Source: Thermoplasmatales archaeon
GTDB taxonomy: Archaea > Thermoplasmatota > Thermoplasmata > Thermoplasmatales > Thermoplasmataceae
Direction of reading: 5' to 3'
Assembly: GCA_016806715.1 (NCBI GenBank)
Contig: CP060531.1
Span: 853,966-917,965 of the forward strand
Length of the DNA: 64,000 nt
Each line of letters opens with the position of its first letter. The first letter of the stretch is position 1. Below the pieces are notes generated by a model. The model was not told the origin of the DNA, made no database searches, and saw only the letters and a list, made by a program, of their open reading frames with translations. Below are positions 35,261-44,464 of this stretch, one piece after another. The position numbers were made by a program, and so were the translations under genes.

Positions 35261-36008
35261 AAACCAGAGGCAATCCAGGTAGGAGAAGGGGATAATATTG
35301 TTGCATTTTCTGGAGAAAAAAGAACTCCCTGAGGAAGAAGAATGCGAATTCGATCATGGGGATGTGGACAACTCTACGGGAAGAGTCTTTGTCACGCATA
35401 CAAGCACAGGGACAGTCAAAATATTTGACGGGAAAGAAGGCGAGTGGACAGGCTCCATACCTAATTGTGCCGGTGGAAGTGGAGTGGTTTTTGACCCAAA
35501 CACAAAAATTGTCTTTGCCGCATCCAGGGCAGAAGGTCATATTCTTGCGATAAATCCTGTTTCCCTTGGCATTCTGAACAAATTCGGAACCGGAAAGAAG
35601 CCGAATGGACTGGCCGTGGATGGAAAACGAGGTATTCTCATGACAGCAGATGTTGGGGACAATATAGCGAGGTTCCACAACCAGAAGACAGGGGAAATTG
35701 TTGCCACCGTTAAGCTGAGCGGCAGGCCAAGATGGTGCACCTATAGGAAAGAAAGTGACGAGTATGTGATCAACATAATGGATCCACCAGGCGTGGAGTT
35801 CATTGCAGGGAAGGGCTTTACACGAACCAGATTCTTCGATGTCGACCAGAAAGGGCCGCATGGACTTGTGATTGAAAGAAACACGGCATATGTTGCATGC
35901 GACGATGCCACCATGGTAACTATTGATCTCGACTCCGCAAAACTTGTATCCAGGGTAAAGCTGGCAGGCTCACCGGATGTCTTGTGGTACAACAGGAAAC
36001 AGAATCTA

Positions 36009-37221
36009 GATTATCGTTCGCTTAATTACTAGTCTATCTTTATATCTTCATTTACGTTATACTTGCGATATAAATGGTTTTTAAGAGAAAATATCCAAAG
36101 CCAGACCTTTCAGAAGAGGATCTGAACAAGCTCAGGAGAATCAGGTCATCGATGAAGGAGGAAAAGAGGAGAGTAACAAGGGCATCCATAATCCTCGATT
36201 ATCTTGAGGATTACAGCGACGACAGGATTGCAGCAAGGAACGGCATGAACAAGAATACGGTGAAGAAATGCCTGTCAAAGCTGAGGGAATTTGGCATGGA
36301 GGCTGCACTGAACGATCTTCCAAGACCTGGAAAGCCCAGAACGATTACAGATGATGATAAGTCATGGATCCTTAACCTTGCATGCACAAAACCAGCGGAA
36401 CATGGATACCCGGACGAGCTCTGGCCCTATACCCTCTTGACCGGACACATAAGGAAGAACAGGTCATCCCTTAAGAATATAAGCAGATCCACAGTCTTCG
36501 AAATACTCAATGAGGCGGAGATAAAACCTCACAAAATCAGGTACTATGTGGAAAAGAGGGATCCTGACTTTGAGGGAAAAATGGCCACGGTACTGCACGT
36601 ATACAAGGAGGTGGACATGATCAACAATGGTTTCATAATACCCGAGCTGAAGGACACAATAACCGTATCATTCGATGAGAAGCCGGGAATGCAGGCAATA
36701 TCAATGACATCAGAGGAGCTCCCTCCCGTTCCCGGAAAGTATCCATCTGCCACGAGGGATTATGAGTATAAGAGGCTGGGCACCCTGTCCCTTCTGGCAG
36801 GCATAGACCTGCATTCCGGTATTGTTACGGAAACTGTGAGCAGAACACATAACAGCAATGATTTCATAGCATTCCTGAAGAAACTGGATTCGTCGTATCC
36901 CAAAGATAAGAGGATAAGGGTTATTCTGGATAATCTAAGGGTGCACACATCGGCGAAAACAAGGGAATTCCTGCTGACAGTGCCAAACAGGTTTGACTTT
37001 GTTTTCACTCCAAAGCATGGATCATGGCTCAACATAGTGGAGACACTTTTCAGCAAACTGGCCAGGACCATGCTCCGTGAGATCAGGGTAAAAAGCATGG
37101 ATGAACTGAAGGACAGGATTGATCAGTACTTCCAGGAAATTAACAAGTCTCCTGTCATCTTTAGATGGAAGTATAAAATGGATGATATCACAATAGCATA
37201 GGAATTAAGCGAACGCTAATC
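36009..37221 (+). mobile_element. IS630-family insertion sequence
   Basis: 1213 bp. Terminal inverted repeats are GATTATCGTTCGCTTAATTAC (left, 36009) and its counterpart at 37201-37221, matching at 19 of 21 positions. Target duplication is TA (36007-36008 and 37222-37223), within CTAG. The single transposase gene fills the element. Clean ends and an intact gene suggest a recent insertion. Confidence 0.92.
36074..37201 (+). CDS. IS630 transposase
   Basis: 375-residue DDE transposase: N-terminal helix-turn-helix (DDRIAARNGMNKNTVKKCLSK, shown here in parts: RIAARNGMNKNTVK), then the catalytic triad in VSFDEKPGM, RVILDNLRVHT and WLNIVETLFSKL. The triad is complete and the frame is open throughout, so it looks active. 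Stop at 37199-37201 overlaps the right inverted repeat by one base. Confidence 0.93.
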   Translation: MVFKRKYPKPDLSEEDLNKLRRIRSSMKEEKRRVTRASIILDYLEDYSDDRIAARNGMNKNTVKKCLSKLREFGMEAALNDLPRPGKPRTITDDDKSWILNLACTKPAEHGYPDELWPYTLLTGHIRKNRSSLKNISRSTVFEILNEAEIKPHKIRYYVEKRDPDFEGKMATVLHVYKEVDMINNGFIIPELKDTITVSFDEKPGMQAISMTSEELPPVPGKYPSATRDYEYKRLGTLSLLAGIDLHSGIVTETVSRTHNSNDFIAFLKKLDSSYPKDKRIRVILDNLRVHTSAKTREFLLTVPNRFDFVFTPKHGSWLNIVETLFSKLARTMLREIRVKSMDELKDRIDQYFQEINKSPVIFRWKYKMDDITIA

Positions 37222-37497
37222 TAGTTTATTGCAGCGTTGGCGATCCAGGGGTCGTGCAGGTCTTTAACGGAAAAACCCTTGAAATGGTTCAGCAGGTTGA
37301 AACAGAGTACGGTAGCCACACCCTAACCTTTGATGAAAACCTGCAGAAGCTTTACACTTTCCTTCCTGAAAGCCATTCAGTCGGAGTTTATCAGGCTTAA
37401 TTGAAGTTGAATATACATTTCACAAAAGTTTATTTTTTTAAAACATGCAGTGAGTTGCACTGACCTAGATTGATTAGCTCACTGCAAGAGAATATTG

Positions 37498-37520
37498 TAT
37501 TTCCTTAAAACATAAATTAC
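37498..37520 (+). repeat. att-like repeat, weak copy R6
   Basis: TATTTCCTTAAAACATAAAT keeps only the left half of the repeat family. It is included because it falls between two gene blocks. Confidence 0.25.
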
Positions 37521-37592
37521 TTAAGAAATTATTCAATTGATAGTTTCAGAATCATCGTATTTGAGATTGTCAGGGGATTCTCCAAATTCATA

Positions 37593-37805
37593 ATGGACAA
37601 AACAAAATCACCTGACTTCAAGATTCCTGAACTCAGTACATCAAGAAACGAAAACAATACAACCAGGGAAAGAATAATTTCCACTGACTCTGAGGAAAGG
37701 AAATCGTTAGGGATAAACAAGTCAACATTGTGGTATCAACAAAAAAGATTAAAAAAAGGTAAGCTGGTTAAACTTTACAAAAAGACAAGGTCAAGAATTG
37801 AATGA
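37593..37805 (+). CDS. Small basic protein, possible gene fragment
   Basis: 70 residues; the second half (EERKSLGINKSTLWYQQKRLKK in parts: RKSLGINKSTLWYQ, KGKLVKLYKK) looks like a helix-turn-helix tail. I recall a similar motif at the C-terminus of some archaeal Cas1 proteins, but this is from memory and weak. It is probably a truncated remnant. It overlaps the next reading frame at 37802 by 4 nt. Confidence 0.35.
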   Translation: MDKTKSPDFKIPELSTSRNENNTTRERIISTDSEERKSLGINKSTLWYQQKRLKKGKLVKLYKKTRSRIE

Positions 37806-38643
37806 CAAATTACAAGTTAATAGCCATAAAACTAGGAGATAATTTGAAATATGGTAGTTCTGTCAACGAAATTAACAGAATTGCCAAAGCTGTATTCCCC
37901 TTTAACAAGAAGTAGCATTCGAATGATAGCATAACATCAGTGAGATCTCAAGAAGTCTATGACTGGGTTCTAACCCTGTCAGAACAAGATTTAACAGAAA
38001 GCGATAGGGAAAAACTTCTTTCAAGCATTACAATGGAATTGACAACAGAATTTGCCATATCTTAAGTCTCTGAAGGGTTTGATATTGTAAAAAAACCGTC
38101 CGAAAGACCGAACGTTAAAAATGTAGATTCTAAGAACGTGTTCGTTTTAATGCCCTTTGAAGACCAATTCCAAACTATGTACTGTAATGTCATAAAACCA
38201 GTGGTCGAATCACTTGGCTATTCAGTATCGAAAGCCGATGAGGATTTAAGTATCGGTAATGTAATTGAACAAATACAGCAATCCATAAGAGATGAACGGT
38301 TAGTTGTAGCCGATGCGGCCGGTGCAGCTGGTTCTGCTTCACTAAGCGTTGGCTTGGGCACAACGGCTGCAGCTGTATTCGCCATTACCGATGCACTGGT
38401 GACAAGCGACTTGTTAAATCATCCGGATGGGCCATACTATACCATTTACGATGAATTTGGAGTCGATTTCACCAATACTTCTATTTGGGAGTTTTGGGCA
38501 TTGCCACCTAATTTTGGTTTCTATGGAGAGTTTGGAGCCAAAGTTGGGGCAGCATATAGCGGATCTGGCGTAAGCATTTACTATCCTGTTATAACAAGTT
38601 ATCTGCTTCCAAAGAGTCATTGTACATTCATGCCATATTATTA
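37802..38643 (+). pseudogene. Degraded gene with TIR/deoxyribosyltransferase-like domain and two in-frame stops
   Basis: One frame from ATG 37802 runs to 38643, broken only by TAG (37913) and TAA (38063). After a helical N-terminal part comes VFVLMPFEDQFQTMYCNVIK, with SKADEDLSIGNVIEQIQQSI and LVVADAAG. This pattern fits TIR-like or nucleoside 2-deoxyribosyltransferase-like domains of defence proteins. From about 38308 the sequence changes to a Gly/Ala/Tyr-rich stretch unlike that fold, so the 3' end appears fused to foreign DNA. A shorter product from GTG 38138 is possible. Confidence 0.55.
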
Positions 38644-38726
38644 GCCTCCGTGGTACTGAAGGCCAATTCATTCTTTGTAACCAAGATTTTTTATATCTTA
38701 TTTAATAATATGAGGTGAGGGATCGA

Positions 38727-39257
38727 ATGCGCCTTGGGAGAGTTGCATATATTCTAATTGTTGCCGGCATGTTTCTCTTTATTCTGGGGGTTGGAATTAA
38801 CCCTTATTTGCATGATATGAACTCATCAGGTACCATCACAACCGCAAGATTTTCCCAGTTGACATATTATGAAAATGGCCTCTATGTAACGATAATTCCA
38901 TCCAATATGACAGAACAGATGACGAGCATGGATGTGGCAGTGAATCCAAATTCCAGCGGACCTGGTAACGTCTCTCTGCTGGTTCTGGTCAAGGATCTTC
39001 CCACTCTGAACTACTCAAATGCCCAGAATTTCGGCATAAAACCATCAAACAACGATTCGGCAAATATATGGTTCGACAATGTCCCGCCCGGTTCCTATGC
39101 GTTCGTTGAATCACAGAACAATTCCATGGCAATGATTGTTGACCCGCAGATACCTTTGGATACTGCAGGTGTGCTGACATTTGTAGGGGCAGCCCTGATC
39201 TTTTCCGGTTTTGTCATATTCATTGTTTCATTTGCCACTAGAGGACGAAGGAGATAA
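38727..39257 (+). CDS. Two-helix membrane protein with extracellular domain
   Basis: 176 residues from ATG 38727, preceded by GAGGTGAG at a good distance. Hydrophobic helices lie near residues 6-24 and 145-168, with a sequon-rich domain between (NMT, NSS, NVS, NYS, NDS, NNS) and a basic C-terminus RGRRR. Topology suggests a short loop outside the cell. No family is recognised. Confidence 0.65.
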   Translation: MRLGRVAYILIVAGMFLFILGVGINPYLHDMNSSGTITTARFSQLTYYENGLYVTIIPSNMTEQMTSMDVAVNPNSSGPGNVSLLVLVKDLPTLNYSNAQNFGIKPSNNDSANIWFDNVPPGSYAFVESQNNSMAMIVDPQIPLDTAGVLTFVGAALIFSGFVIFIVSFATRGRRR

Positions 39258-39374
39258 TGACAAAATTAGATGAAAACATTGGATTGACTGCAGTAAGTAA
39301 TCCATTGCACCTGTCATAACATCTGTTTAAACAGATTCAATATCCTCCAGTACCCCTCTTATCTACAATCTTTA

Positions 39375-40511
39375 TTGGTACCGGTTCATACAAGCCTAGC
39401 GAGATTCAAAAAGGTCATTCTTTCCTGGTTGAAGTTTAACTGCATCGGTTTGCAGTTAACCGTTAACATATCCGTGGAAAACGAAACACCGACAATCGTT
39501 AACGAGAGAGTGCCCAGCAAGGAAGAGCTTGCCAGAATACTCAGGAAAGCCACTTCCAGAGGCAGAGTTGCCATTGCAATTATGGCTTTTTCCGGACTGA
39601 GACCGGAATCCCTGGGAGACTATGAAGGCACAGATGGCCTGAAGCTAGGCGACATCAAGGACTTGCACATATCGATGAGATACAGTTCGAAAAGACCCCC
39701 TGCGATGATTGTGGTGAAGAACAAGCTGAGCAAGGTAAGGCACCAGTACTTCAGCTTCATCGGAGAAGAAGGTGCCACTTATATCAAAGAATATCTTGAA
39801 GAGAGAAGGAAACAGGGTGAAGAGTTGACCTACGAGTCTCCATTATTGCAGTTCGACGTTAGGGGAGTAAAGAAGAACGCATTCCTGAGAACCACTCTTG
39901 TTACCATGGATATACGGGAAGCCATAGAGAACTCAGGCCTGAAGGTGCGTCCCTATGTCCTGATGGCATACTTCTCGCCGGCACTGGACATAGCAGAAGC
40001 GAGGGACTTAATATCTCACCCATGGAGACAGTTCATAATGGGCCACAAGGGAGATATTGAGGCAGGATAAAGCACAAACAAAAGATTGCCTCCTGATATG
40101 ATCGAGGAGATGAGAGAGGCATACAGTAAGAGCACGAAATTCCTTAAAACCAAGTACAGTGAGCTCGAAGAGGATAAGGCAAGATTGTATCTGCAGCAGC
40201 AACTCCTGTCAGCGGTTGGCTACAAACCGGAGGAGATTGACAAAATGGATCTTACTGACATAAGCAACGACCAGTTGGGGAGCTCGTTCAGTGTAACAGG
40301 CGCAAATGAAAATGCCATAGCTATCCTGAGCAGAGTTCAGGAAGAAACCGGCGATCCTGCTGCTCTGGCATTCCTGTGCATAGCTCTGTTCAGGTATGGA
40401 GAACTTAAGAAGTCACTCAAGACCGCCTTAAGTTTCGTCCTGTCATTAAATTACGGGCTATTGCCTGAGTATAAGGGAGCCCTTTCAAGGTACATTGATG
40501 AAATTTGTTGA
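39375..40511 (+). pseudogene. Tyrosine recombinase/integrase, nonsense at the nucleophile position
   Basis: The frame from TTG 39375 gives a SAM-like end and catalytic domain: FSGLRPESLG (first Arg), KNKLSKVRHQYF (Lys), HPWRQFIMGHKG. After GHKGDIEAG comes TAA (40068) and the same frame continues STNKRLPPDMIEEM to 40511. Archaeal homologues have a Tyr there (RYSTNK or similar), which is the nucleophile. The second Arg of RPYVLRAYF is Met here. It is dead, and the probable relic of the island's integrase. The N-terminal half is also missing. Confidence 0.75.
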
Positions 40512-40560
40512 CGTCTGATTGTCGTGTTGCGACTCAATCTTGGAAATACAAGATTGAATA

Positions 40561-41463
40561 TTACTCTCTTCCTTTAATTTCGCTATAAAGAATTATGGCT
40601 GCCTGACTGGTCTTCCACCTGTTGTTTAATCTAATTCCAGGAAGCTCCCCCTGCTGGATTCTGAGTGCCAAGTATTTGGTCGAGTAATCCGTACCTGAGG
40701 TTTTTTTTGCCTCGTCCAGGGTTAATAGCATATCCTCCTCGGCTCCTACCTTGTCAAGCACAAAAATGAGAGACCTTGCCATACTTGTCTCCAGAAAACC
40801 TGTCAATGTGTCCAGGCCATTAAGATGGGCAGACTCAAGAGCATCAAGGTAGGAGTTCCTGTCATGAGGTAGGATGTGGATGAGTGGCCAGTTGTGATTA
40901 AGGAAGTGTATATTGAGCAGTAACCTGCCAACTCTTCCATTTCCGTCTGAAAATGGATGTATGGATTCAAATCCAAAGTGCATTGCAGCGGCTTGAGAAA
41001 ATACATCTTCGCGATTCAATTCCAATGACATGTAATGTTTCTCCCATTCCTGCAGGAGAGAAATTAGCTTCTCCACTCTTGGAGGAGAATACCTTGAACC
41101 CGAGATTCTGACATTAACCCTTCTCCACTGTCCTGCATCAGTAAGGATTCCATGAAATATCATGTCATGCAAATCCAGGGCACTTTCCATGTTGACTCCA
41201 CGTATTTTTCCACGTACCACTTCAGCTAGAGCTGATAAGTGCTGAACAGTTTCTTGCAGGTCTCTGACAGGTCGATCAGGTACAGTCATGCCACTTTCAA
41301 TTACCTTGGTCACTTCAGCCAGAGTGAGAGTGTTCCCCTCAATTGCATTGGTTCCCCAGGTATTCAATATAAATGATTCTTGAAGCGTCTTTTCTGGCAA
41401 ATTACGTAATGGGCCTCGGTCCAACATTCTCATCCTGAGTTTGTTCAATATGTCTCTATCCAT
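40561..41463 (-). CDS. Fic family protein
   Basis: 300 residues. The Fic core motif HPFSDGNGRVGR (169-180) is intact. The N-terminal TNAIEG (38-43) matches the inhibitory (S/T)xxxE(G/N) helix, so it is a class II Fic with built-in inhibition. A winged-helix-like tail follows (SQAAIILYSEIKG). Fic enzymes transfer AMP from ATP to Tyr, Ser or Thr of proteins. The target is unknown. It is intact among decayed neighbours. Confidence 0.88.
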   Translation of the reverse strand: MDRDILNKLRMRMLDRGPLRNLPEKTLQESFILNTWGTNAIEGNTLTLAEVTKVIESGMTVPDRPVRDLQETVQHLSALAEVVRGKIRGVNMESALDLHDMIFHGILTDAGQWRRVNVRISGSRYSPPRVEKLISLLQEWEKHYMSLELNREDVFSQAAAMHFGFESIHPFSDGNGRVGRLLLNIHFLNHNWPLIHILPHDRNSYLDALESAHLNGLDTLTGFLETSMARSLIFVLDKVGAEEDMLLTLDEAKKTSGTDYSTKYLALRIQQGELPGIRLNNRWKTSQAAIILYSEIKGRE

Positions 41464-41971
41464 AGTTCAGATAGTGATACATATTTAATATATAAGTATG
41501 TATGGTTTAAATGAAAAATATTATAAATTCCATATTACAATTTCCAATTTTGGAACTCCTCTGGTTACTATTCCCGAACCGCTCATTATGATTTCACTAT
41601 CATTTCTGATTATAGCCTCTACCAGTCTCTGAAAGACCGGCATTAGAATGGGGTTTGTTATGAAAAAAGTGAATACAACCTTTTCTGCAGTATTCGCTTA
41701 AAATATTATACGAATCCCCCTCTGACCGCTATATCACAAATACTCTCGCTAGGGCTTGTGAAGTAACTGGATTTCTCATGATGAATGGAAATAAACTTGG
41801 TAAAATAGGCATAAAGTAAGTTAATTCAGGATTTTTCATTTGATGTGTGATGGAAATTATCAAAGTTAAAGCATAAACTTTTTTTGCCTTTCGGAATGAC
41901 ATTTGTGTGATGAATTGGGAAACATTCGAGATAATGAACATAATAGATACCGAAATAGAAGCAAAGCTTGC
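41464..41971. other. Intergenic region with repeat R7
   Basis: About 510 nt. It holds the AT-rich promoter of the fic gene (near 41470-41520), repeat R7 and the upstream region of the HxlR gene. No further gene is convincing. Confidence 0.4.
41691..41729 (+). repeat. att-like repeat R7
   Basis: TATTCGCTTAAAATATTATA then CGAATCCCCCTCTGACCG. It has the family left half, with a diverged right half. It is the rightmost copy seen. Confidence 0.5.
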
Positions 41972-42322
41972 ATGATCGAGTATAAGGATTCTACCGTCTG
42001 TATAGATCCTTCACTTCCTCTGCTCAACCTGATTGGCAAGAAGTACACCATGCTGGTATTGGGTGTGGCAGGAAACAGGGGAACCAGGAAGAACTTCAAT
42101 GAAATACTCAGCGACATACCTAATTCAAGTTCAACGATTATATCTAGGAGGCTGAAAGATTTGCAGGATCACGACTTGATCCAAAGAATTGAGGGCGCGG
42201 ACGGAGTATCTTATTCACTAACCAGCTTTGGTCAGGATGTAAGAGATAGTTTGATGCCTCTGCTGCATCTGGTTGAGGACAAATCATCGGGTCGTGATGC
42301 GAATCAATCTAAATATGAATAG
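41972..42322 (+). CDS. HxlR-type winged-helix regulator
   Basis: 116 residues from ATG 41972. The pattern CIDPSLPLLNLIGKKYTMLV, FNEILSDIPNSSSTIISRRL, then a wing with YSLTSFGQDV is that of HxlR regulators, which bind DNA as dimers and often respond to redox or electrophiles. It lies in the metal-resistance end of the island and may control that operon, but no operator could be matched. The longer frame upstream is less likely. Confidence 0.8.
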   Translation: MIEYKDSTVCIDPSLPLLNLIGKKYTMLVLGVAGNRGTRKNFNEILSDIPNSSSTIISRRLKDLQDHDLIQRIEGADGVSYSLTSFGQDVRDSLMPLLHLVEDKSSGRDANQSKYE

Positions 42323-42586
42323 GCCTGGATTTGATGATTCCATACACAGAATACGCAGACATCATCCCCTAGCTAAAGCATTGGAGGTCCCTGCTTCAGT
42401 GAGACATGTATTGCGTGCTTGAAGAAATAGTAAGAGTTACCGAGTCGCAGTGCAGCCTGATAAATTCTTATGATTATTTTGGTATCCAAAAAAATGGTTT
42501 TTATTTTGGTTTCTACTGAACTGATCAACCCCGATATGTTCAGTTCGGCGCTAAAATGATTACGCTGCCAGAAAAAACAGCGTAGA

Positions 42587-42994
42587 TCAGGCCAGGCTTT
42601 CGAGCAGGCCAATTACCTTCAGATCGAATTTTGAGCCTATTTCGCTTTTTTCTCCGAGAGAATGCCTCTCTTTCACGTATTCCATCTTATTGAAAAATAC
42701 CCTGGTAGCACCATTTCCCAGCACAAGAATCCTGGACGGCAAATCGATTGCCATTGTGGGTGATTCCTTCATCAGATTCGTTCCTCCTGCGGGATTTCCA
42801 AATATAATTACAGTAGCTGGAAACAGCTCCATGCCCACACTCGTGGCAACTTTCCTGTGATCTATGACAGCAAAGACCGTGAATCCGCTGTCGACCAGCT
42901 TTGACTTTACGTCTTCCAGCACCTTCTCGAAAGGCAAAGCAAATTCGCGATAATATAACCCGTCTGGAATTTTATCTATTGACATAATAATCAT
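42587..42994 (-). CDS. DUF302 protein
   Basis: 135-residue DUF302 domain (YYREFALPFEKVLEDVKSKL, FTVFAVIDHRKVA, IIFGNPAGGTNLM, DLPSRILVLG). The structure of the family is a small alpha/beta fold of unknown function, frequent near metal and redox genes. It is last in the mercury operon, 40 nt after merA. Met4 is an alternative start. Confidence 0.85.
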   Translation of the reverse strand: MIIMSIDKIPDGLYYREFALPFEKVLEDVKSKLVDSGFTVFAVIDHRKVATSVGMELFPATVIIFGNPAGGTNLMKESPTMAIDLPSRILVLGNGATRVFFNKMEYVKERHSLGEKSEIGSKFDLKVIGLLESLA

Positions 42995-43034
42995 CTTGAA
43001 ATTTCCCTTTGGTATTTTATCTTTGAGACCTCTG

Positions 43035-44459
43035 TCACTCCATACAGCAGCTCATTTTGGAAATATCACGCGTGAAGGATTGTGCCGTGAGCTTTATCCC
43101 CTCTGATACAGTGGGAAATATGTGGCTGTTCTCAATCAAATCACTGTACGTCAGCCCAAACTTTATTGCATACACCCCTTCTATTATGAATTCTGCAGCA
43201 TATGGTGAAACTGCATGCACCCCCACAATCTTTCCGCTCCGGGCATCAGTGACTATCTTGAACATACCCCTGCTTTCCCTGAGAATTCTCGCCTTTGGAA
43301 CTGACGCAAGAGGCACAGTCCTGCTTTCGGCCTTGCCGAATCTCGAAGAATACTCGGCCTCTGTATATCCAACTGAGGCAAACTGAGGTTCGGTGAAGAC
43401 TGCCCACGGTACCTGATTGAGACTGATGCCGTTTTCCTGATGGTTGAATATATTTGATGCTACGGTTGCTCCTTCCCGCGCCGCTAACGTCTCGAGTTTA
43501 TACCTCTGATCAACTACGTCTCCAGTGGCATATATAATTGGATTGGAAGTCCTGAAACTTTCATTCACGCTAATGCCCTTTTCAGAATAATCAACTCCTG
43601 CCTTCTCAAGTTCAAGGCCATTGACGTTCGCAGTGCGTCCGGAAGCAATGAGAATTTCATCGGCCTCTATCTCCTCCCTGCCTTGTTTGGAGGATGTTTC
43701 CACAACTTTCTTTCCATTTCTCCTGAACACCGCGGTTACCTTTCTGCCTGTCAGGAATTCAATTCCTTCACTGGCCAAAGATTCCTTGAGGGCGTTTCCA
43801 AGTTCAGGCTCGATCCCGGCTGTTATCGTATCGTGTTCCTTGATTATCTTCACGCTGGAACCCAGCCTGCTTAACGCCTGGCCCATTTCAAGACCTATAA
43901 AGCCGCCGCCTATTATTGCAAGCGTTTGTGGTAGCCTGTTCATCTCCCACACACTGTCACTTGTCAGGTAACCGGTTTCCTGGAGTCCTGTGATTTTATT
44001 TATCTTGGTGGAAGAACCTGTGGCAATGATGAAGTTGTACCCTTTCAGAACAGTCTCTTCTGAACCATTCTTTATGGAAACTTTATCTCGATTTATAAAT
44101 GCGGCTTTTCCGTCAAATACCCTGATGTTGCCATATGATTTCAGCACATCTGCATATTTTGTTTTTCTCTCTTCAAGAACGGCTTCCCTCAGTGAACCCA
44201 TGAGCTTTCCAAAATCAACCTGAGCTGAACTTGAAGATATGCCGGGGTACCTTGGGTTAGCCTGGGTGTGCACCACCTTGGCTGCTTCTATGATATATTT
44301 CGATGGGACGCACCCCACGTTAACACATGTTCCTCCCAGAGGGCCAAACCCGATCATGGCTATGGATGCCTGCCCCGATGCAAGTTCGCTGGCCTTAATG
44401 GCGGCGGAAAAGGCAGCCGCACCTCTCCCTATGATAACGAGGTCGAACTCCTCTGTCAA
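43035..44459 (-). CDS. merA: Mercuric reductase
   Basis: 474-residue FAD/NAD(P) disulfide oxidoreductase. Redox pair C45-VNVG-C50 (GGTCVNVGCVPSK), NAD motif IGGGFIGLEMG, FAD motif IYATGDV, and near the C-terminus C471-C472 (MSCCME). The terminal cysteine pair that shuttles Hg(II) distinguishes MerA from dihydrolipoamide dehydrogenase. It lacks the N-terminal metal-binding domain, which is a separate gene here. It reduces Hg2+ to volatile Hg0 in the cytoplasm. Confidence 0.92.
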   Translation of the reverse strand: MTEEFDLVIIGRGAAAFSAAIKASELASGQASIAMIGFGPLGGTCVNVGCVPSKYIIEAAKVVHTQANPRYPGISSSSAQVDFGKLMGSLREAVLEERKTKYADVLKSYGNIRVFDGKAAFINRDKVSIKNGSEETVLKGYNFIIATGSSTKINKITGLQETGYLTSDSVWEMNRLPQTLAIIGGGFIGLEMGQALSRLGSSVKIIKEHDTITAGIEPELGNALKESLASEGIEFLTGRKVTAVFRRNGKKVVETSSKQGREEIEADEILIASGRTANVNGLELEKAGVDYSEKGISVNESFRTSNPIIYATGDVVDQRYKLETLAAREGATVASNIFNHQENGISLNQVPWAVFTEPQFASVGYTEAEYSSRFGKAESRTVPLASVPKARILRESRGMFKIVTDARSGKIVGVHAVSPYAAEFIIEGVYAIKFGLTYSDLIENSHIFPTVSEGIKLTAQSFTRDISKMSCCME

Positions 44460-44464
44460 TGAAA

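Larger units (their letters stand above)
35298..37400 (+). pseudogene. YncE-like beta-propeller protein gene split by IS630
   Basis: The 5' part (35298-36008) and the 3' part (37224-37400) join in frame when the IS and one TA are removed. They give 295 residues across NLVYCSVGDPGVVQVFNGK to the stop TAA. Repeats such as RVFVTHTSTGTVKIFDGK and GLAVDGKRGILMTADVGD are YVTN/NHL blades of a cytoplasmic beta-propeller. It starts at TTG 35298 after GGAGAAGGGG. The truncated product now ends in a few IS-encoded residues. Confidence 0.8.

Noticed and set aside
37593-37805. Cas1 fragment indicating a former CRISPR locus
   Set aside because: The resemblance is to a short helix-turn-helix tail and from memory only; no other cas gene or array is near.
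28371-41729. CRISPR array, from the recurrent short repeats
   Set aside because: Repeats are unevenly spaced by 0.5-4 kb, enclose genes and are degenerate; there are no spacers.
42373-42612. 79-codon minus-strand gene overlapping the DUF302 3' end
   Set aside because: No ribosome site or family features; ends in non-coding-like sequence.
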